Assembly (NCBI GenBank): GCA_028819475.1
Contig: JAPPLJ010000019.1
Location: 62,001-126,000, forward strand
From: Rhodospirillaceae bacterium
GTDB taxonomy: Bacteria; Pseudomonadota; Alphaproteobacteria; Bin65
DNA length: 64,000 bases
Direction: 5' to 3'
Position numbers and translations under genes: made by a program. How positions within the stretch are numbered: the stretch's first letter is position 1; every line of letters begins with the position of its first letter. Below, piece after piece: positions 17,811-26,834 of this stretch. The notes below the pieces were generated by a model. The model was not told where the DNA came from. It did no database searches and saw only the letters and a program-made list of their open reading frames with translations.

Positions 17811-19190
17811 CTAACCCTGTGCCGGCGCACCCGCCCTCTGCCCGGCCGGGCCATCGCTCTCGTCGAACAGGGCGGCGAAGCGGCGGCGGGTCCAGGCGCT
17901 GGTCGGGCGGCGTTCGGCGCGCTCGGCGATCAGCGCCTTCGCCCGCGCCGTCCGTCCCGCGCGGATCGTAGCCTCGATCTGCATCTGGACGAACAGGTCG
18001 CGCTGGGCGTGGCTGCCGCCGATCCGCCGCAGCTCGTAGCGCACGCCGTCCAGCAGGTCGGCAGCGCGGCCGTAGTCGCCGGTGTAGTAAGCCGCCGCAG
18101 CCTCGCACAAAGGAGCCGCGACATCCCGGTAGACCGGCGCCTGGCTGCCGTCGGCCCGGGCCGCTTCTCCGATACCCGCCCGATGGGCCGCCACCGCTGT
18201 GCTGTCGCCGGTCCGGGCGATGGCGACGGCATAGTGGGCATCGACGAAGGCGAGCAGCAGGTCGGTCGCGTGCTCGGCGCAGTGGCCCGCCACTTCGGCC
18301 CAGCGGTCGCCGACATCGACGCCCTCCGATTCGAGGCGCCACAACAGCGCCACCGCGTTGGTCAGGTCGAGATAGTCGGCCGATTCCTCCTCGCGCACGC
18401 CGCGGTCGTAAAGGTCGAGCACCGCGTCGAAGTCGCCGAGTTCGAAATGGAACAGCGCCCGGTGCCACCAGAGGTGGAAGCGGAAATTCTGGACCTGGCT
18501 CCAGTGCGGTTCGAGGCCCGACAGCCAGGCGATGCCTTCGGCCTGCCGGCCTTGCATCTCCATGACATGGGCAACGGCATGGGTGCCCCAGGGATCGTCC
18601 GGGTTGATGCCGACGGCCTCCCGGCCGCGCTGCTCGGCGCGGGCATAGTCGCCGTCCTCTTCCAGCGCGAAAGCGTAGCAGCCGGCGACGAAGCCGTAGT
18701 CCGGCACCGTCGGGTCCCAGGCATGCATGATCCGGGCGAGCGAATCGCGCATGGCGGTGCTGTCGCCGCTGTAGAAATGCGTGTAGTGCGCCAGCCGCAT
18801 CGCGAGAAGATCGAGCGGATGGTCGGTCAGGATGCCGTCCCACAGGGCAGTCGCGCCCGCCATGTCGCCGTCGGCCCAGCGTTCGAGCGCCGCGATATGG
18901 GCGGATTCGCGCCCGGTGACCGGGCGGTCGGCCGCGGCCTGCTGCGCTTTCGCCAGGGATTTGCGTCCGGCCGACCAGCGGCCCGCCTCGCTGAACAGCA
19001 GCATGAAATAGCCGCGCAGGCAGTGCGCCATCGCCATGTCGGCATCGGCGGCGTAGGCCTCCTTCAGCCGGTCGCCGGTGTCGCGCCGCATGCCGAGATA
19101 GCTGCGCACCGTGCGGTCCCATGCCTCGACCGCCTCGGGCGATGCGGCCGTCAGCGCAAGGCCACGGCAATCGCGATGAATATCCGCCAT
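17811..19190 (-). CDS. TTC38-like tetratricopeptide repeat protein
   Basis: A 459-residue soluble helical-repeat protein with the order and wording of the TTC38 family: AMAHCLRGYFMLLF, ALERWADGDMAGATALWDGILTDHPLDLLAMRLAHYTHFYSGD, and the most conserved DPWGTHAVAHVMEMQGRQAEGIAWL. No signal peptide, catalytic motif or membrane segment is visible. The family is widespread in alphaproteobacteria and eukaryotes without a defined function; protein binding is presumed. It precedes the GST gene's stop on the same strand by 46 bases, so GST and TTC38 genes may be cotranscribed in the order GST then TTC38. Confidence 0.88.
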   Translation of the reverse strand: MADIHRDCRGLALTAASPEAVEAWDRTVRSYLGMRRDTGDRLKEAYAADADMAMAHCLRGYFMLLFSEAGRWSAGRKSLAKAQQAAADRPVTGRESAHIAALERWADGDMAGATALWDGILTDHPLDLLAMRLAHYTHFYSGDSTAMRDSLARIMHAWDPTVPDYGFVAGCYAFALEEDGDYARAEQRGREAVGINPDDPWGTHAVAHVMEMQGRQAEGIAWLSGLEPHWSQVQNFRFHLWWHRALFHFELGDFDAVLDLYDRGVREEESADYLDLTNAVALLWRLESEGVDVGDRWAEVAGHCAEHATDLLLAFVDAHYAVAIARTGDSTAVAAHRAGIGEAARADGSQAPVYRDVAAPLCEAAAAYYTGDYGRAADLLDGVRYELRRIGGSHAQRDLFVQMQIEATIRAGRTARAKALIAERAERRPTSAWTRRRFAALFDESDGPAGQRAGAPAQG

Positions 19191-19236
19191 TCCTGTCTCC
19201 TTGCCGGTTTTCCAGCCGGGACCGACGCACCCGCGC

Positions 19237-19857
19237 TCAGGAGAGCGGCAGCATGATGTGTTTCCGGAAGGCCGGGCGTTTCTCTAGCCGGTCCATCCAG
19301 TCGGCGATATGGAGCAGTTCGGGCCGCTCGATATGCAGGTTGAGATAGCGCCAGGTTGCCGCCCCGATCGGGATATCGCCCATGGTGAAACGGCTGCCGG
19401 CAATATAGTCCCGGCGCGCCAGAGCGGCATCGAGAATCTGGAAGACGTGGCCGGACTCGATGGCTTTCTCGGTGATCAGGCCCATGTCGCGCTGGTCCGG
19501 CGGCGTGCGCACCAGCCCGAAGAACACCGGGATCAACGCCCCGATGACGGTGGTCTGCATCCAGTCCATCCACATGTCCGCCGCCGCCCGCTCGGCGAGG
19601 TCGGTCGGCCACAGGTCGCCCTCGCTCCATTTCGCGGCCACGTAGCGCACGACGGCGTTCGATTCCCAGACAACGGTATCGCCGTCGATCAGGGTCGGAA
19701 CGCGGCGGTTGGGATTGAGCCGGCCGTAACTCTCCGTATCGAGCTGGCCGAACTCGAGGCCGGCGTCGATCCGGTCGAACGGCACGCCCGCTTCGTCGAG
19801 CGCCCAGATCGCCTTCTGCACATTGAGCGAATTCTTGCGGCCCCACACAGTGACCAT
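19237..19857 (-). CDS. Glutathione S-transferase family protein
   Basis: A 206-residue GST. The thioredoxin-like N-domain has WGRKNSLNVQKAIWALDEAGVPF and NPNRRVPTLIDGD (cis-proline) and WESNAVVRYVA, the glutathione gamma-glutamyl site. The C-domain carries the N-capping motif TMGDIPIGA (a variant of the S/TxxDx motif). The start ATG 19857 follows GGGAGGAG closely; an upstream extension to 19944 adds unconserved Arg-rich sequence. It would conjugate or isomerise electrophiles with glutathione. Divergent from the LLM oxidoreductase gene; probably in one transcript with the TPR gene. Confidence 0.9.
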   Translation of the reverse strand: MVTVWGRKNSLNVQKAIWALDEAGVPFDRIDAGLEFGQLDTESYGRLNPNRRVPTLIDGDTVVWESNAVVRYVAAKWSEGDLWPTDLAERAAADMWMDWMQTTVIGALIPVFFGLVRTPPDQRDMGLITEKAIESGHVFQILDAALARRDYIAGSRFTMGDIPIGAATWRYLNLHIERPELLHIADWMDRLEKRPAFRKHIMLPLS

Positions 19858-20041
19858 GCCGCGGTCTCCTCCCTGAAACGACGTTGTCCCACGACGATAG
19901 CGCCGCTGCCTCCGCCGCCCAAGGGAAATACTGACTCGAAACACGGACCTGCATAACGGGTTTGACCTGCCGCACCGGCACCGGGCATGGTCGGATGCGA
20001 TTGCAGACCGTCGACAGCGCCTTATTGGGAAAGCCGGAACC

Positions 20042-21121
20042 TTGGACTTCTGCCTGTTTCACCTGCCGACCTGGCGCAGCGCCTATCCGGTGACGCTGAA
20101 CCGGTTCTACGAGGAGTTGATCGGCTCGGTGAAGCTGGCGGACGATCTCGGCTGGCGCAGCTACCGGACGACCGAACACCACTTCCACTATTACGGCGGT
20201 GCGGTGCCCAACCCGGCGCTCTACCTGACTGCCCTCGCCCGCGAGACAAGGCAGATTCGGCTGGGCACGGCCGTCTCTCTGCTGCCGCTGCGCCATCCGC
20301 TCCAGGTCGCCGAAGACCTGGCCTCGCTCGACCAGTTTTCCGGCGGCCGGGCCGAGATCGGCCTGTCCCGCGGCTTCGTGCCCCACGAATTCGCAGCCTT
20401 CGGCGTGACAAGGGAGGAAAGCGCCGAGCGGATGTACGAGGGCCTGGAGGTCATCGAGAAATTCTGGGCCAGAGAGCCTTTCGCACACGCCGGCCGCTTC
20501 TGGTCGTTCGACACGGTCGAGCCTTGGCCGGCGCCGGTTCAGCCCGCGCCTTCGGTGTGGATCGCGGCGTCGAACGACCGCAACAGTTTCGAGGCGGCCG
20601 GCCGGCGCGGCTACAACCTGATGATGAACCAGTATCCGATGAGCCTGGAGAGCCTGACGCAGAAATTGCGCTGGTACCGCAACGCGCTCGCCGGCGCGGG
20701 CCATCCCGACGTGAGCCCCGGACCGGGCGGGCGCAAGGCCATGGTCGCCCTGCTGACCGTGATTGCCGATACCGAGGAGGAGGCCGTGGCGATCGGCCAG
20801 CCCGCGGTGCAGGAGCATGTCGCCGCCTTCGGCAAGGTGCTGGCGGGCGACACCTGGAACCGGGATTTCGCCGCCAGCGAGGCGGCGCTCACCGGCAGCA
20901 CCGGGATCGACGACCTGACCACCCTGTTCCGCGAACGCTGCCTCATGACGACGGCGGACCGGGCGGCGGAAAAGATCGCCGCCTATCGCGATCTGGGCTT
21001 CACCGAAACCGCCTTCATCGCGCGCTTCACGAGCATATCCGCCGAACGGGAGCGCGAGACCGTCGAGCGGCTGACCCGGGACGTGTTGCCCCTGCTGGGC
21101 GTGGAGGCCGCAGCGGCCTGA
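20042..21121 (+). CDS. LLM-class flavin-dependent oxidoreductase
   Basis: A 359-residue luciferase-like monooxygenase fold protein. FHLPTWR near the start, the YRTTEHHFHYYGG strand, IRLGTAVSLLPLRHPLQVAEDLASLDQFSGGRAEIGLSRG with the central Gly-rich phosphate site, and WIAASN later are all typical. It would use FMNH2 supplied by a separate reductase to oxidise an alkane, sulfonate or aldehyde substrate. TTG at 20042 is chosen because it matches the family N-terminus and follows GGGAAAG; no ATG lies nearby. No sulfonate or reductase gene is beside it, so the substrate is open. Confidence 0.88.
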   Translation: MDFCLFHLPTWRSAYPVTLNRFYEELIGSVKLADDLGWRSYRTTEHHFHYYGGAVPNPALYLTALARETRQIRLGTAVSLLPLRHPLQVAEDLASLDQFSGGRAEIGLSRGFVPHEFAAFGVTREESAERMYEGLEVIEKFWAREPFAHAGRFWSFDTVEPWPAPVQPAPSVWIAASNDRNSFEAAGRRGYNLMMNQYPMSLESLTQKLRWYRNALAGAGHPDVSPGPGGRKAMVALLTVIADTEEEAVAIGQPAVQEHVAAFGKVLAGDTWNRDFAASEAALTGSTGIDDLTTLFRERCLMTTADRAAEKIAAYRDLGFTETAFIARFTSISAERERETVERLTRDVLPLLGVEAAAA

Positions 21122-21182
21122 TGCCGGCCGCACCGCGGCGCGGTCCCTTCCTGCTGACCTGCCGGTTCCCTGCTTCCCTCCC

Positions 21183-21324
21183 CCGTCATTTCGACCGGAA
21201 TGGCCCGCAAGGGCCATGAAGCGGAGAAATCTTTCCGCTATGGCGCCCTGGTCCTTGCGTTCCGCGTGAGAGATTTCTCCACTCCGCCCCGGATCAAGTC
21301 CGGGGCTACGGTCGAAATGACGGG
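21183..21324. repeat. Inverted-repeat intergenic element (family A), copy 2
   Basis: The ends CCGTCATTTCGACCGGAA and TACGGTCGAAATGACGGG mirror each other. The interior again has GGAGAAATCTTTC and GAGATTTCTCCACTCCG, plus a CCCCGGATCAAGTCCGGGG hairpin. It fills most of the 322-bp gap between the LLM and molybdopterin oxidoreductase genes and could fold as a long hairpin in RNA, perhaps acting as a terminator. No gene is present in this gap. Confidence 0.85.
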
Positions 21325-21443
21325 GTTGGGTAGTTCCGGGCACAGCGTTCAAAACGGGAGACCACCGGCGGTTCGCATTTGTTGACGCCTCGGCCCGCGC
21401 TTCCTACGCTCGTTTGAACCGGGCCTGAGAGGAAGGGAAGTTC

Positions 21444-23588
21444 ATGCCGCTCGATAGCGCACATCCTGCCGCCGGAACCGCAACGGCGCCGGCCGCCGGC
21501 GCGGTCGCGACCGTCCGCTCCGCCTGCCCCCACGATTGCCCGAGCGCCTGCGCCCTGGAAGTCGAGCGCCTGTCGCCGACGCGCATCGGCCGGATCAGGG
21601 GCAACAAGGAATTGCCCTACACGGCCGGCGTCGTGTGCGAGAAGGTCTCGCGCTACGCCGAGCGCGTCCACCACCCGGACCGGCTGGGCCGGCCGCTGCG
21701 CCGCACCGGCACCAAGGGCGAGGGCAATTTCGCCCCGATTTCCTGGGACGACGCCCTGGACGAGATCGCCGAGGCCTTTCTGCGCGCCGAGGCCCGCTAC
21801 GGCAGCGAGACGGTCTGGCCCTATCATTCCGGCGGCACCCTGGGCCTCGTCAGCCGCTGGGGCCTCGACCGGCTGCGCAACGCCAAGCGCTATTCGAAAC
21901 AGCGCTCGACCATTTGCGTCGGCCCGTCGTCCTCGGGCTGGAAGGCCGGCGTCGGCATGCTGACCGGCCCCGACCCGGCCGAGGCGACGAAATCCGACCT
22001 GGTCGTCGTGTGGGGCGGCAATCCGGTCGCCACCCATGTCAACCTGATGAGCCACATCCGGCGCGCCCGCAAGGAGCGCGGCGCCGAGTTCGTGGTAGTC
22101 GACGTCTACGACACGCCGACGGTGCAGGCGGCCGACCGGGCGCTGATCCTGCGCCCGGGCACCGACGGCGCGCTGGCGCTGGCCATGATGCAGGTGATCC
22201 TGGCCGAAGGGCTGGCAGACCGGGCCTATCTCGCCCGGCTGACCGACTTCGACCCGGAAGTCGAGCGCCATATCCTCAGCCGGACGCCGGCCTGGGCGGC
22301 AGAGATTACCGGCCTGCCGGAGCAGGACATTATCGATTTCGCCCGCCTGTACGGCCGGACCAGGCGGAGCTTCCTGCGCCTCGGCCTCGGCTTCACCCGG
22401 TCGCGCAACGGCGCCGTCGCCATGCACGCCGTGAGCTGCCTGCCGGCCCTCACCGGCGCGTGGCAGGAGGAGGGCGGCGGCGCCTTCTATGCCCGGCTGG
22501 AGGACTGGGGCCTGGATCTCACCCTTGCCCACGGCCTCGATCTTGCCGATCCGGCGATCCGCTCGCTCGACCAGTCGCGCATCGGCCCGGTGCTGACCGG
22601 CGCGCCCGGCGCGCTGGAAGGTGGTCCGCCGGTCACGGCGATGCTGATCCAGAACGCCAATTCCGCCGAGGTGGCGCCGGACAGCCGCGCGGTGCGCGCC
22701 GGGCTGGCGCGGAACGACCTGTTCCTGTGCGTCCACGAGCAGTTCATGACGGCGACCGCCCGCTACGCCGATATCGTGCTGCCGGCGACCACCTTCCTGG
22801 AGTGCGACGACTTCTACATGGGCTGGGGCCATTCGGCGTTGACCATCGGCAAGCGGGTGCTGGAGCCTTTCGCCGAAACCCGCAGCAACCACGACGTCGT
22901 GTGCGGGCTGGCCAAACGGCTGGGTGCCGAAAGCCCGGCCTTCGACATGAGCGCTTGGGAGCTGGTAGACGCCACGCTGCAACGCTCGGGCAAAGGCAGC
23001 GCCGACGCCGCGGCGGCCAAAGGCTGGATCGACTGCAACCATCCGTTCGAGGACGCGCATTTCCTGAACGGCTTCCCGACCGCGGACGGCAAGTTCCACT
23101 TCAGGCCGGACTGGGCGGCCGTCGGCCCCTACCATGCCGGGATGCCGGCGCTGCCCGACCATTGGGCGGTCACCGAGGCGGCCGACGACGCCCGGCCCTT
23201 CCGCATGGTGGCGCCGCCGGCCCGGACCTTCCTGAATTCCAGCTTCACCGAGACGCGGGGCTCGCAGCGGCGGGAAGGTGCGCCGACCGTCCTGATCCTT
23301 GCCGACGACGCCGCGGCCCACGGCATCGCCGACGGCGCCCGCGTGCGGGTCGGCAACGGCCGGGGCGCGGTCACGCTGACGGCGCGTATCGCTGACGGCC
23401 TGTTGCCCGGCACGGCGATCGTCGAAGGCATCTGGCCGGGCGACAGCTTCAGCGATCCGGCGGACGAAGGCATGGGCATCAACCAGCTTGTCTCGGCCGA
23501 GGCGGTCGGTCCGGTCGGCGGCGTGGCGTTCCACGACACGGCGGTCTGGATCGAGCCGGTAGAGCGCGAGGCCACCGGGACGGCCTGA
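21444..23588 (+). CDS. Molybdopterin-dependent oxidoreductase (DMSO reductase superfamily)
   Basis: A 714-residue molybdo-/bis-MGD enzyme. An N-terminal [4Fe-4S] site is formed by Cys28, Cys32, Cys36 and Cys65 (CPHDCPSAC ... VCEK). Cofactor-binding segments follow: PISWDDALDEIAEAF, ICVGPSSSGWKAG, VVVWGGNPVATH, and the C-terminal molydopterin dinucleotide-binding domain from about residue 600 (FLNSSFTETRG). The HxxCPS/GPSSSG context places it among the BisC/thiosulfate-reductase/formate-like subfamily often called molybdopterin oxidoreductase family protein; there is no twin-arginine signal, so it is cytoplasmic. No electron-transfer or membrane subunits are adjacent. The substrate is unknown. 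Confidence 0.88.
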   Translation: MPLDSAHPAAGTATAPAAGAVATVRSACPHDCPSACALEVERLSPTRIGRIRGNKELPYTAGVVCEKVSRYAERVHHPDRLGRPLRRTGTKGEGNFAPISWDDALDEIAEAFLRAEARYGSETVWPYHSGGTLGLVSRWGLDRLRNAKRYSKQRSTICVGPSSSGWKAGVGMLTGPDPAEATKSDLVVVWGGNPVATHVNLMSHIRRARKERGAEFVVVDVYDTPTVQAADRALILRPGTDGALALAMMQVILAEGLADRAYLARLTDFDPEVERHILSRTPAWAAEITGLPEQDIIDFARLYGRTRRSFLRLGLGFTRSRNGAVAMHAVSCLPALTGAWQEEGGGAFYARLEDWGLDLTLAHGLDLADPAIRSLDQSRIGPVLTGAPGALEGGPPVTAMLIQNANSAEVAPDSRAVRAGLARNDLFLCVHEQFMTATARYADIVLPATTFLECDDFYMGWGHSALTIGKRVLEPFAETRSNHDVVCGLAKRLGAESPAFDMSAWELVDATLQRSGKGSADAAAAKGWIDCNHPFEDAHFLNGFPTADGKFHFRPDWAAVGPYHAGMPALPDHWAVTEAADDARPFRMVAPPARTFLNSSFTETRGSQRREGAPTVLILADDAAAHGIADGARVRVGNGRGAVTLTARIADGLLPGTAIVEGIWPGDSFSDPADEGMGINQLVSAEAVGPVGGVAFHDTAVWIEPVEREATGTA

Positions 23589-23702
23589 CGCGCCGGCCCG
23601 GATCCTGCGTATCGTGCGGCAGATCGGGGCTTGCGCCGCTCCGGGCCGCGCGACATCTGAAGAGCCCCGGTCGCCAACAGCCTTCCCGCCCGCTCGCCCG
23701 CC

Positions 23703-24380
23703 ATGTCCGACGCCGCCCCGAAACCGCCGATCCAGGCGGTGATGATTCCGGTCACGCCGTTCCAGCAGAACTGCTCGCTGCTCTGGTGCACCGAGACCAT
23801 GCGCGGCGCGGTGACCGATCCCGGCGGCGACCTGGAGCTGATCGAGCACGCGATCGCCGAGCGCTCCGTCACGGTCGAGAAGATCCTCGTCACCCACGGC
23901 CATCTGGACCATGCCGGCGGCACGAAAGACCTGGCCGAGCGCCTGAAGGTGCCGGTGGAAGGCCCGCACGAAGCCGACATGTTCTGGATCGGCCAAATGG
24001 AGGAGCAGGGCCGCATGTTCGGCCTCGCCGGCGCCCGGGAATTCGAGCCGGACCGCTGGCTGAACGACGGCGATACGGTCAGCTTCGGCAACGTCACGAT
24101 GGACGTGATCCACTGCCCCGGCCACACGCCCGGCCATGTCGTCTTCGTCCATCGCGCGGCCGGCTTCGCCGTGGTCGGCGACGTGCTGTTCCAGGGCTCG
24201 ATCGGCCGGACCGACTTCCCGATGGGCAATCACGACGACCTGATCGCCAGCATCCGCAACAAGCTGTTCCCGCTCGGCGACGACATCGCCTTCATCCCCG
24301 GCCACGGCCCGCCGTCCACCTTCGGGCAGGAACGGCAGACCAACCCCTTCGTCTCCGACATCGCGCTCGGCCTGGCCTGA
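23703..24380 (+). CDS. MBL-fold metallo-hydrolase, glyoxalase II-like (YcbL type)
   Basis: A 225-residue metallo-beta-lactamase-fold hydrolase. Metal ligands are THGHLDHAGG (His65, His67, Asp69, His70), the later HCPGHTPGHV histidine, GDVLFQGSIGRTD aspartate and FIPGHGPPSTFGQE histidine. This pattern matches the short YcbL/GloC hydroxyacylglutathione hydrolase-like group, which lacks the C-terminal substrate domain of classic glyoxalase II. It is expected to hydrolyse a thioester. The ATG at 23703 follows the molybdoenzyme gene by 114 bases and may share its transcript. It is the last core-like gene before the composition changes. Confidence 0.9.
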   Translation: MSDAAPKPPIQAVMIPVTPFQQNCSLLWCTETMRGAVTDPGGDLELIEHAIAERSVTVEKILVTHGHLDHAGGTKDLAERLKVPVEGPHEADMFWIGQMEEQGRMFGLAGAREFEPDRWLNDGDTVSFGNVTMDVIHCPGHTPGHVVFVHRAAGFAVVGDVLFQGSIGRTDFPMGNHDDLIASIRNKLFPLGDDIAFIPGHGPPSTFGQERQTNPFVSDIALGLA

Positions 24381-24464
24381 CGCCGTTCGCCGGATCGAGC
24401 CGGACCCATCGACCCGCTCCGCCTGGCCGGGATGACGGATGGGCGGCAGGAGAGGGGTTCGCGG

Positions 24465-24672
24465 ATGTCATGATGTGTCAGGAAATGTCATGATTCGTCA
24501 TGTTTCTCCGTTTCCGGCCAATTCCAGGCCTCAGGTCCGGCAGTCCCTTCCCCATGGATTCCTCTGCAAAATGGGCACCGACCGAATCCCCCTCCCGTTG
24601 GCGGCGGGGACTCGAACGGGGCCGTGAGGGGGGATGTGCGGCGATGTCATGAAATGTCATGATTCGTCATGA
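24465..24672. repeat. Composite intergenic element (family B), copy B, inverted
   Basis: The reverse complement aligns with 4355-4617 over almost its whole length: same terminal TGACGAATCATGACA arrays and the same interior blocks (TTTTGCAGAGGAATCC, CCGGACCTGAGGCC, GGCCGGAAACGGAGAAAC). It lacks most of the GC-rich nested palindrome present in copy A. The copies face each other 20 kb apart, enclosing the core segment. A lone extra motif (GTGTCATGAAATGTCATG) follows at 24883-24900. Confidence 0.85.
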
Positions 24673-24693
24673 TCGCCTCCCTCCTCGCCCTCT

Positions 24694-24822
24694 CCCGTCA
24701 TTCCGACCGGAGCAGTCCGCAGGACTGCGGAGTGGAGGAATCCCGGCGCCGAACTCCGGGTTCCTGTCGGATAGATCGAGCTGAGTTCCCTCCACTCGCT
24801 GGCGCTCGGTCGGGATGACGGG
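24694..24822. repeat. Inverted-repeat intergenic element (family A), copy 3
   Basis: Diverged member of the family at 2421 and 21183: it begins CCCGTCATTCCGACCGGAG and ends CGGTCGGGATGACGGG. The interior differs from the other two (GGAGGAATCCC ... GAGTTCCCTCCACTCG in place of GGAGAAATCTTTC). It lies directly after family B copy B, so two repeat families are stacked at the edge of the composition change. Confidence 0.8.
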
Positions 24823-24882
24823 AAGGGGAGCGGCCGGTCGGGACGACGGTTCGGGTCCGGGCGGCTGCCGGTGCCTCGCAGG

Positions 24883-24900
24883 GTGTCATGAAATGTCATG
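24883..24900. repeat. Solitary family B end motif
   Basis: GTGTCATGAAATGTCATG matches the terminal motif of the composite element but stands alone, immediately left of the AT-rich stretch. It could be the remaining end of a third copy whose rest was lost when DNA to the right was acquired. Confidence 0.6.
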
Positions 24901-24910
24901 GCACATGGCG

Positions 24911-25010
24911 TTCGCGTTTCTATAATTTATTCCTATTTTGTCATTAATCTGTTGAATTTTAGACATTTTATATTGAGAATTCAGACCCAACTAATTGTTT
25001 CTTGCATTTG
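24911..25010. other. AT-rich junction segment
   Basis: About 100 bases here are mostly A and T (for example TATAATTTATTCC and ACATTTTATATTGAG), in sharp contrast with the surrounding GC-rich sequence. No gene is seen. The whole 24381-25865 interval has no convincing coding region apart from the repeats and the tRNA fragment described here; one plus-strand frame near 25720-25820 reads as a hydrophobic peptide but has stops around it and cannot be assigned. Confidence 0.7.
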
Positions 25011-25349
25011 CGTAATCGTCTCGCAAGCAGATTCTTTCAAACCGGAGAGCATAGTAGCGCATGGCTGTCCATCAATCCGCCCGTAAAGGCACGACCGAGC
25101 AGTAGGTGGCCGATAGACTTTAGCCATCGGGCGGGTTCGATTCCAATCCTTTCGGAAGATCCGGTGCTCAGCGGTCTTTTTTGACTCACCAACACAAAGG
25201 GACTGGGATAGGCACAGTGCCTGGCCTGGAGGTCGCGCAACGAGCCTGTGCCGAGGCGGCGGCGGAGTACAATCGCATCGCTGTGCACAATTCGCCGTCA
25301 GGAGCGGCGATTGGAGAACGGGGATCGGACACATCACATCCAGAAAATC

Positions 25350-25377
25350 GTAGGTTCAAACCCTGCCCGCCCAACCA
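25350..25377 (+). pseudogene. 3' tRNA fragment (T-arm, acceptor strand, CCA); possible attachment-site remnant
   Basis: GTAGG-TTCAAAC-CCTGC (25350-25366) forms a perfect-length T-arm with a canonical T-loop. CCGCCCA (25367-25373), discriminator A and CCA (25375-25377) complete a tRNA 3' end. No matching 5' acceptor strand (TGGGCGG), D-arm or anticodon arm is found within 90 bases upstream. Partial 3' tRNA copies are what tyrosine-recombinase integration leaves behind, and this one lies at the composition change. No integrase gene is in the window. The parent tRNA is not determined; an initiator-tRNA-like T-arm is one option. Confidence 0.6.
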
Positions 25378-25379
25378 CC

Positions 25380-25414
25380 GAGACCGAATTTCCGGATGAG
25401 GGGGTGTCGGTCTC
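25380..25414 (+). terminator. Hairpin after the tRNA fragment
   Basis: Perfect 8-bp arms GAGACCGA and TCGGTCTC surround a 19-nt loop, two bases after the CCA. The position fits the terminator of the original tRNA gene carried along with the fragment. The T-tract behind it is weak. Confidence 0.5.
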
Positions 25415-25865
25415 TGTCGTTTCGGGCCCTTTCCGACCTAGCCTAGGATCTTCTTGATGTCAGCCCCGGTTGGCCTCGACCTCTTGACGTCGACCGGCTC
25501 GCATTCGGCGAAGTCAGGCACGTGGCTGCGTCGACCGGCAGAAGACGATGAATTTGTACAATACCTGCGGCTGTTTCGACCAGTTACACCGTGCAATGGC
25601 GAACGTCGTCCTGCAGGCGTATAGCCTTGAAAACAAGAATTCGGAGGCGGGTTCATCGGGGATGAAGAACCGGACCTCCTGACCCGCGACCTGGACCTCG
25701 TGACGCGCCACCCGACCGCCCTGCCGGTGGTTTCTGGTCATGGTGTTCGCGGTCTTCCGGATCGTCGTCTTCCCCGATACCGTGATGTTCCTGCCCGACA
25801 GCATGGCCGGTCCGCTGCGGTGACACCGGCGGCACTGCCGCGGCAGCTTCGTGGCGAAAACTGCT

Positions 25866-26819
25866 TTAACGATGGTCGAGGGTCGTCGCGGAATTCGTGT
25901 GGGCGAGTGTCGCGGCCGCCAGGTCTGCAAGCGCGGTTCCGGTGGCCTTGAACAGCGTGATTTCCCGCCCGGCGGTTCGGCCGGCGGCAGTTCCCCGGCA
26001 CAGGCCGAACAGATCGCCGGCAATCTCCTCCTCGGTCAGGGCACCGGACCGGATCGGCGCGATGAGATCTCCGCTCTCCTTCAAAGCCGCTTCCGTATCG
26101 ATGTAGACGCGCGCGCGGCGTATCGCGTCGTCGTCGGCTTCGCGCATGCCGGGCGTGAAGCTGCCGATCAGATCGAGATGTTGTCCCGCCTTCAGCCAGG
26201 CACCCCGGATCAGCGGCTTGGTCGCCAGTGTCGCGCAACTGACGATATCAGCGTCTGCGACCGCGGCCTCGAGGTTCGTCGCGGCCGAAGCGCGAAACCC
26301 CGCGCCGGTGAGCCTTTTCGTCAGCGTTTCGGCCAATCCCGCATCGATGTCCCAGATGACGACGTCCTCGATCGGGCACACCGCCCGAAAGGCCTCGGGC
26401 AGGTTGCCGGCGACGCGGCCGGCCCCGACCACGAGGAGCCGGCGCGCATCCGCGGGGGCCAGGTAGCTCGCAGCCAGAGCCGCGGCAGCGGCTGTCCGCC
26501 GGTTGGTGATCTCGCCACCGTCCAGCATTGCCAGATGCCGGCCGGTCTGCGCATCGAACAGCAGGTAGGATGCGGAGACTGCGGGCATTCCGGCAGCCGC
26601 ATTTCCCGGGTTGACGTTCACGAACTTGACTCCGCCCAGCCCCTCCGGGTTCCACGCGGGCATCAGGAGCAGCGTCGCGTCGGGCTGTGCGCCGAGCGGA
26701 ATGGTGTGGTGTTGGCGCAAGGGTGCGGTCGCTCGGGCCCTGAACATCTCCCGAAGGGCTTCGACAAGCGCGCTGAACGGCAGCAGGTCTCGGGTTTCTG
26801 CGGCACTGAAGATGCGCAT
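25866..26819 (-). CDS. Ornithine cyclodeaminase/mu-crystallin family protein, possible delta1-pyrroline-2-carboxylate reductase
   Basis: A 317-residue NAD(P)-dependent enzyme. VKFVNVNPGN, MLDGGEITNRRTAAAAALAASYLA and the Rossmann motif LLVVGAGRVAGNL (about residues 127-139) define the family; DLIGSFTPGMREAD follows. Family members are ornithine cyclodeaminases, ketimine reductases, or delta1-pyrroline-2-carboxylate reductases. Context favours the last: it is preceded on the same strand by an aconitase-X stub and putA, which together make the 3-hydroxyproline to glutamate route. ATG 26819 follows GAGGAACGG and starts 15 bases after the stub's stop codon. The exact substrate remains inferred. 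Confidence 0.88.
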   Translation of the reverse strand: MRIFSAAETRDLLPFSALVEALREMFRARATAPLRQHHTIPLGAQPDATLLLMPAWNPEGLGGVKFVNVNPGNAAAGMPAVSASYLLFDAQTGRHLAMLDGGEITNRRTAAAAALAASYLAPADARRLLVVGAGRVAGNLPEAFRAVCPIEDVVIWDIDAGLAETLTKRLTGAGFRASAATNLEAAVADADIVSCATLATKPLIRGAWLKAGQHLDLIGSFTPGMREADDDAIRRARVYIDTEAALKESGDLIAPIRSGALTEEEIAGDLFGLCRGTAAGRTAGREITLFKATGTALADLAAATLAHTNSATTLDHR

Positions 26820-26834
26820 CGTTCCGTTCCTCGT

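Noticed and set aside
21306-24305. A 999-codon open frame opposite the molybdopterin oxidoreductase and MBL genes
   Set aside because: Shadow of two recognised genes; no motif of its own.
25120-25160. Second tRNA-like piece (GGCGGGTTCGATTCC)
   Set aside because: It has a T-loop-like word but no pairing T-stem or acceptor strand.
25440-25860. Possible small gene with a hydrophobic stretch near 25720-25820
   Set aside because: The frame is interrupted by stops, has no convincing start, and resembles no family I can name.
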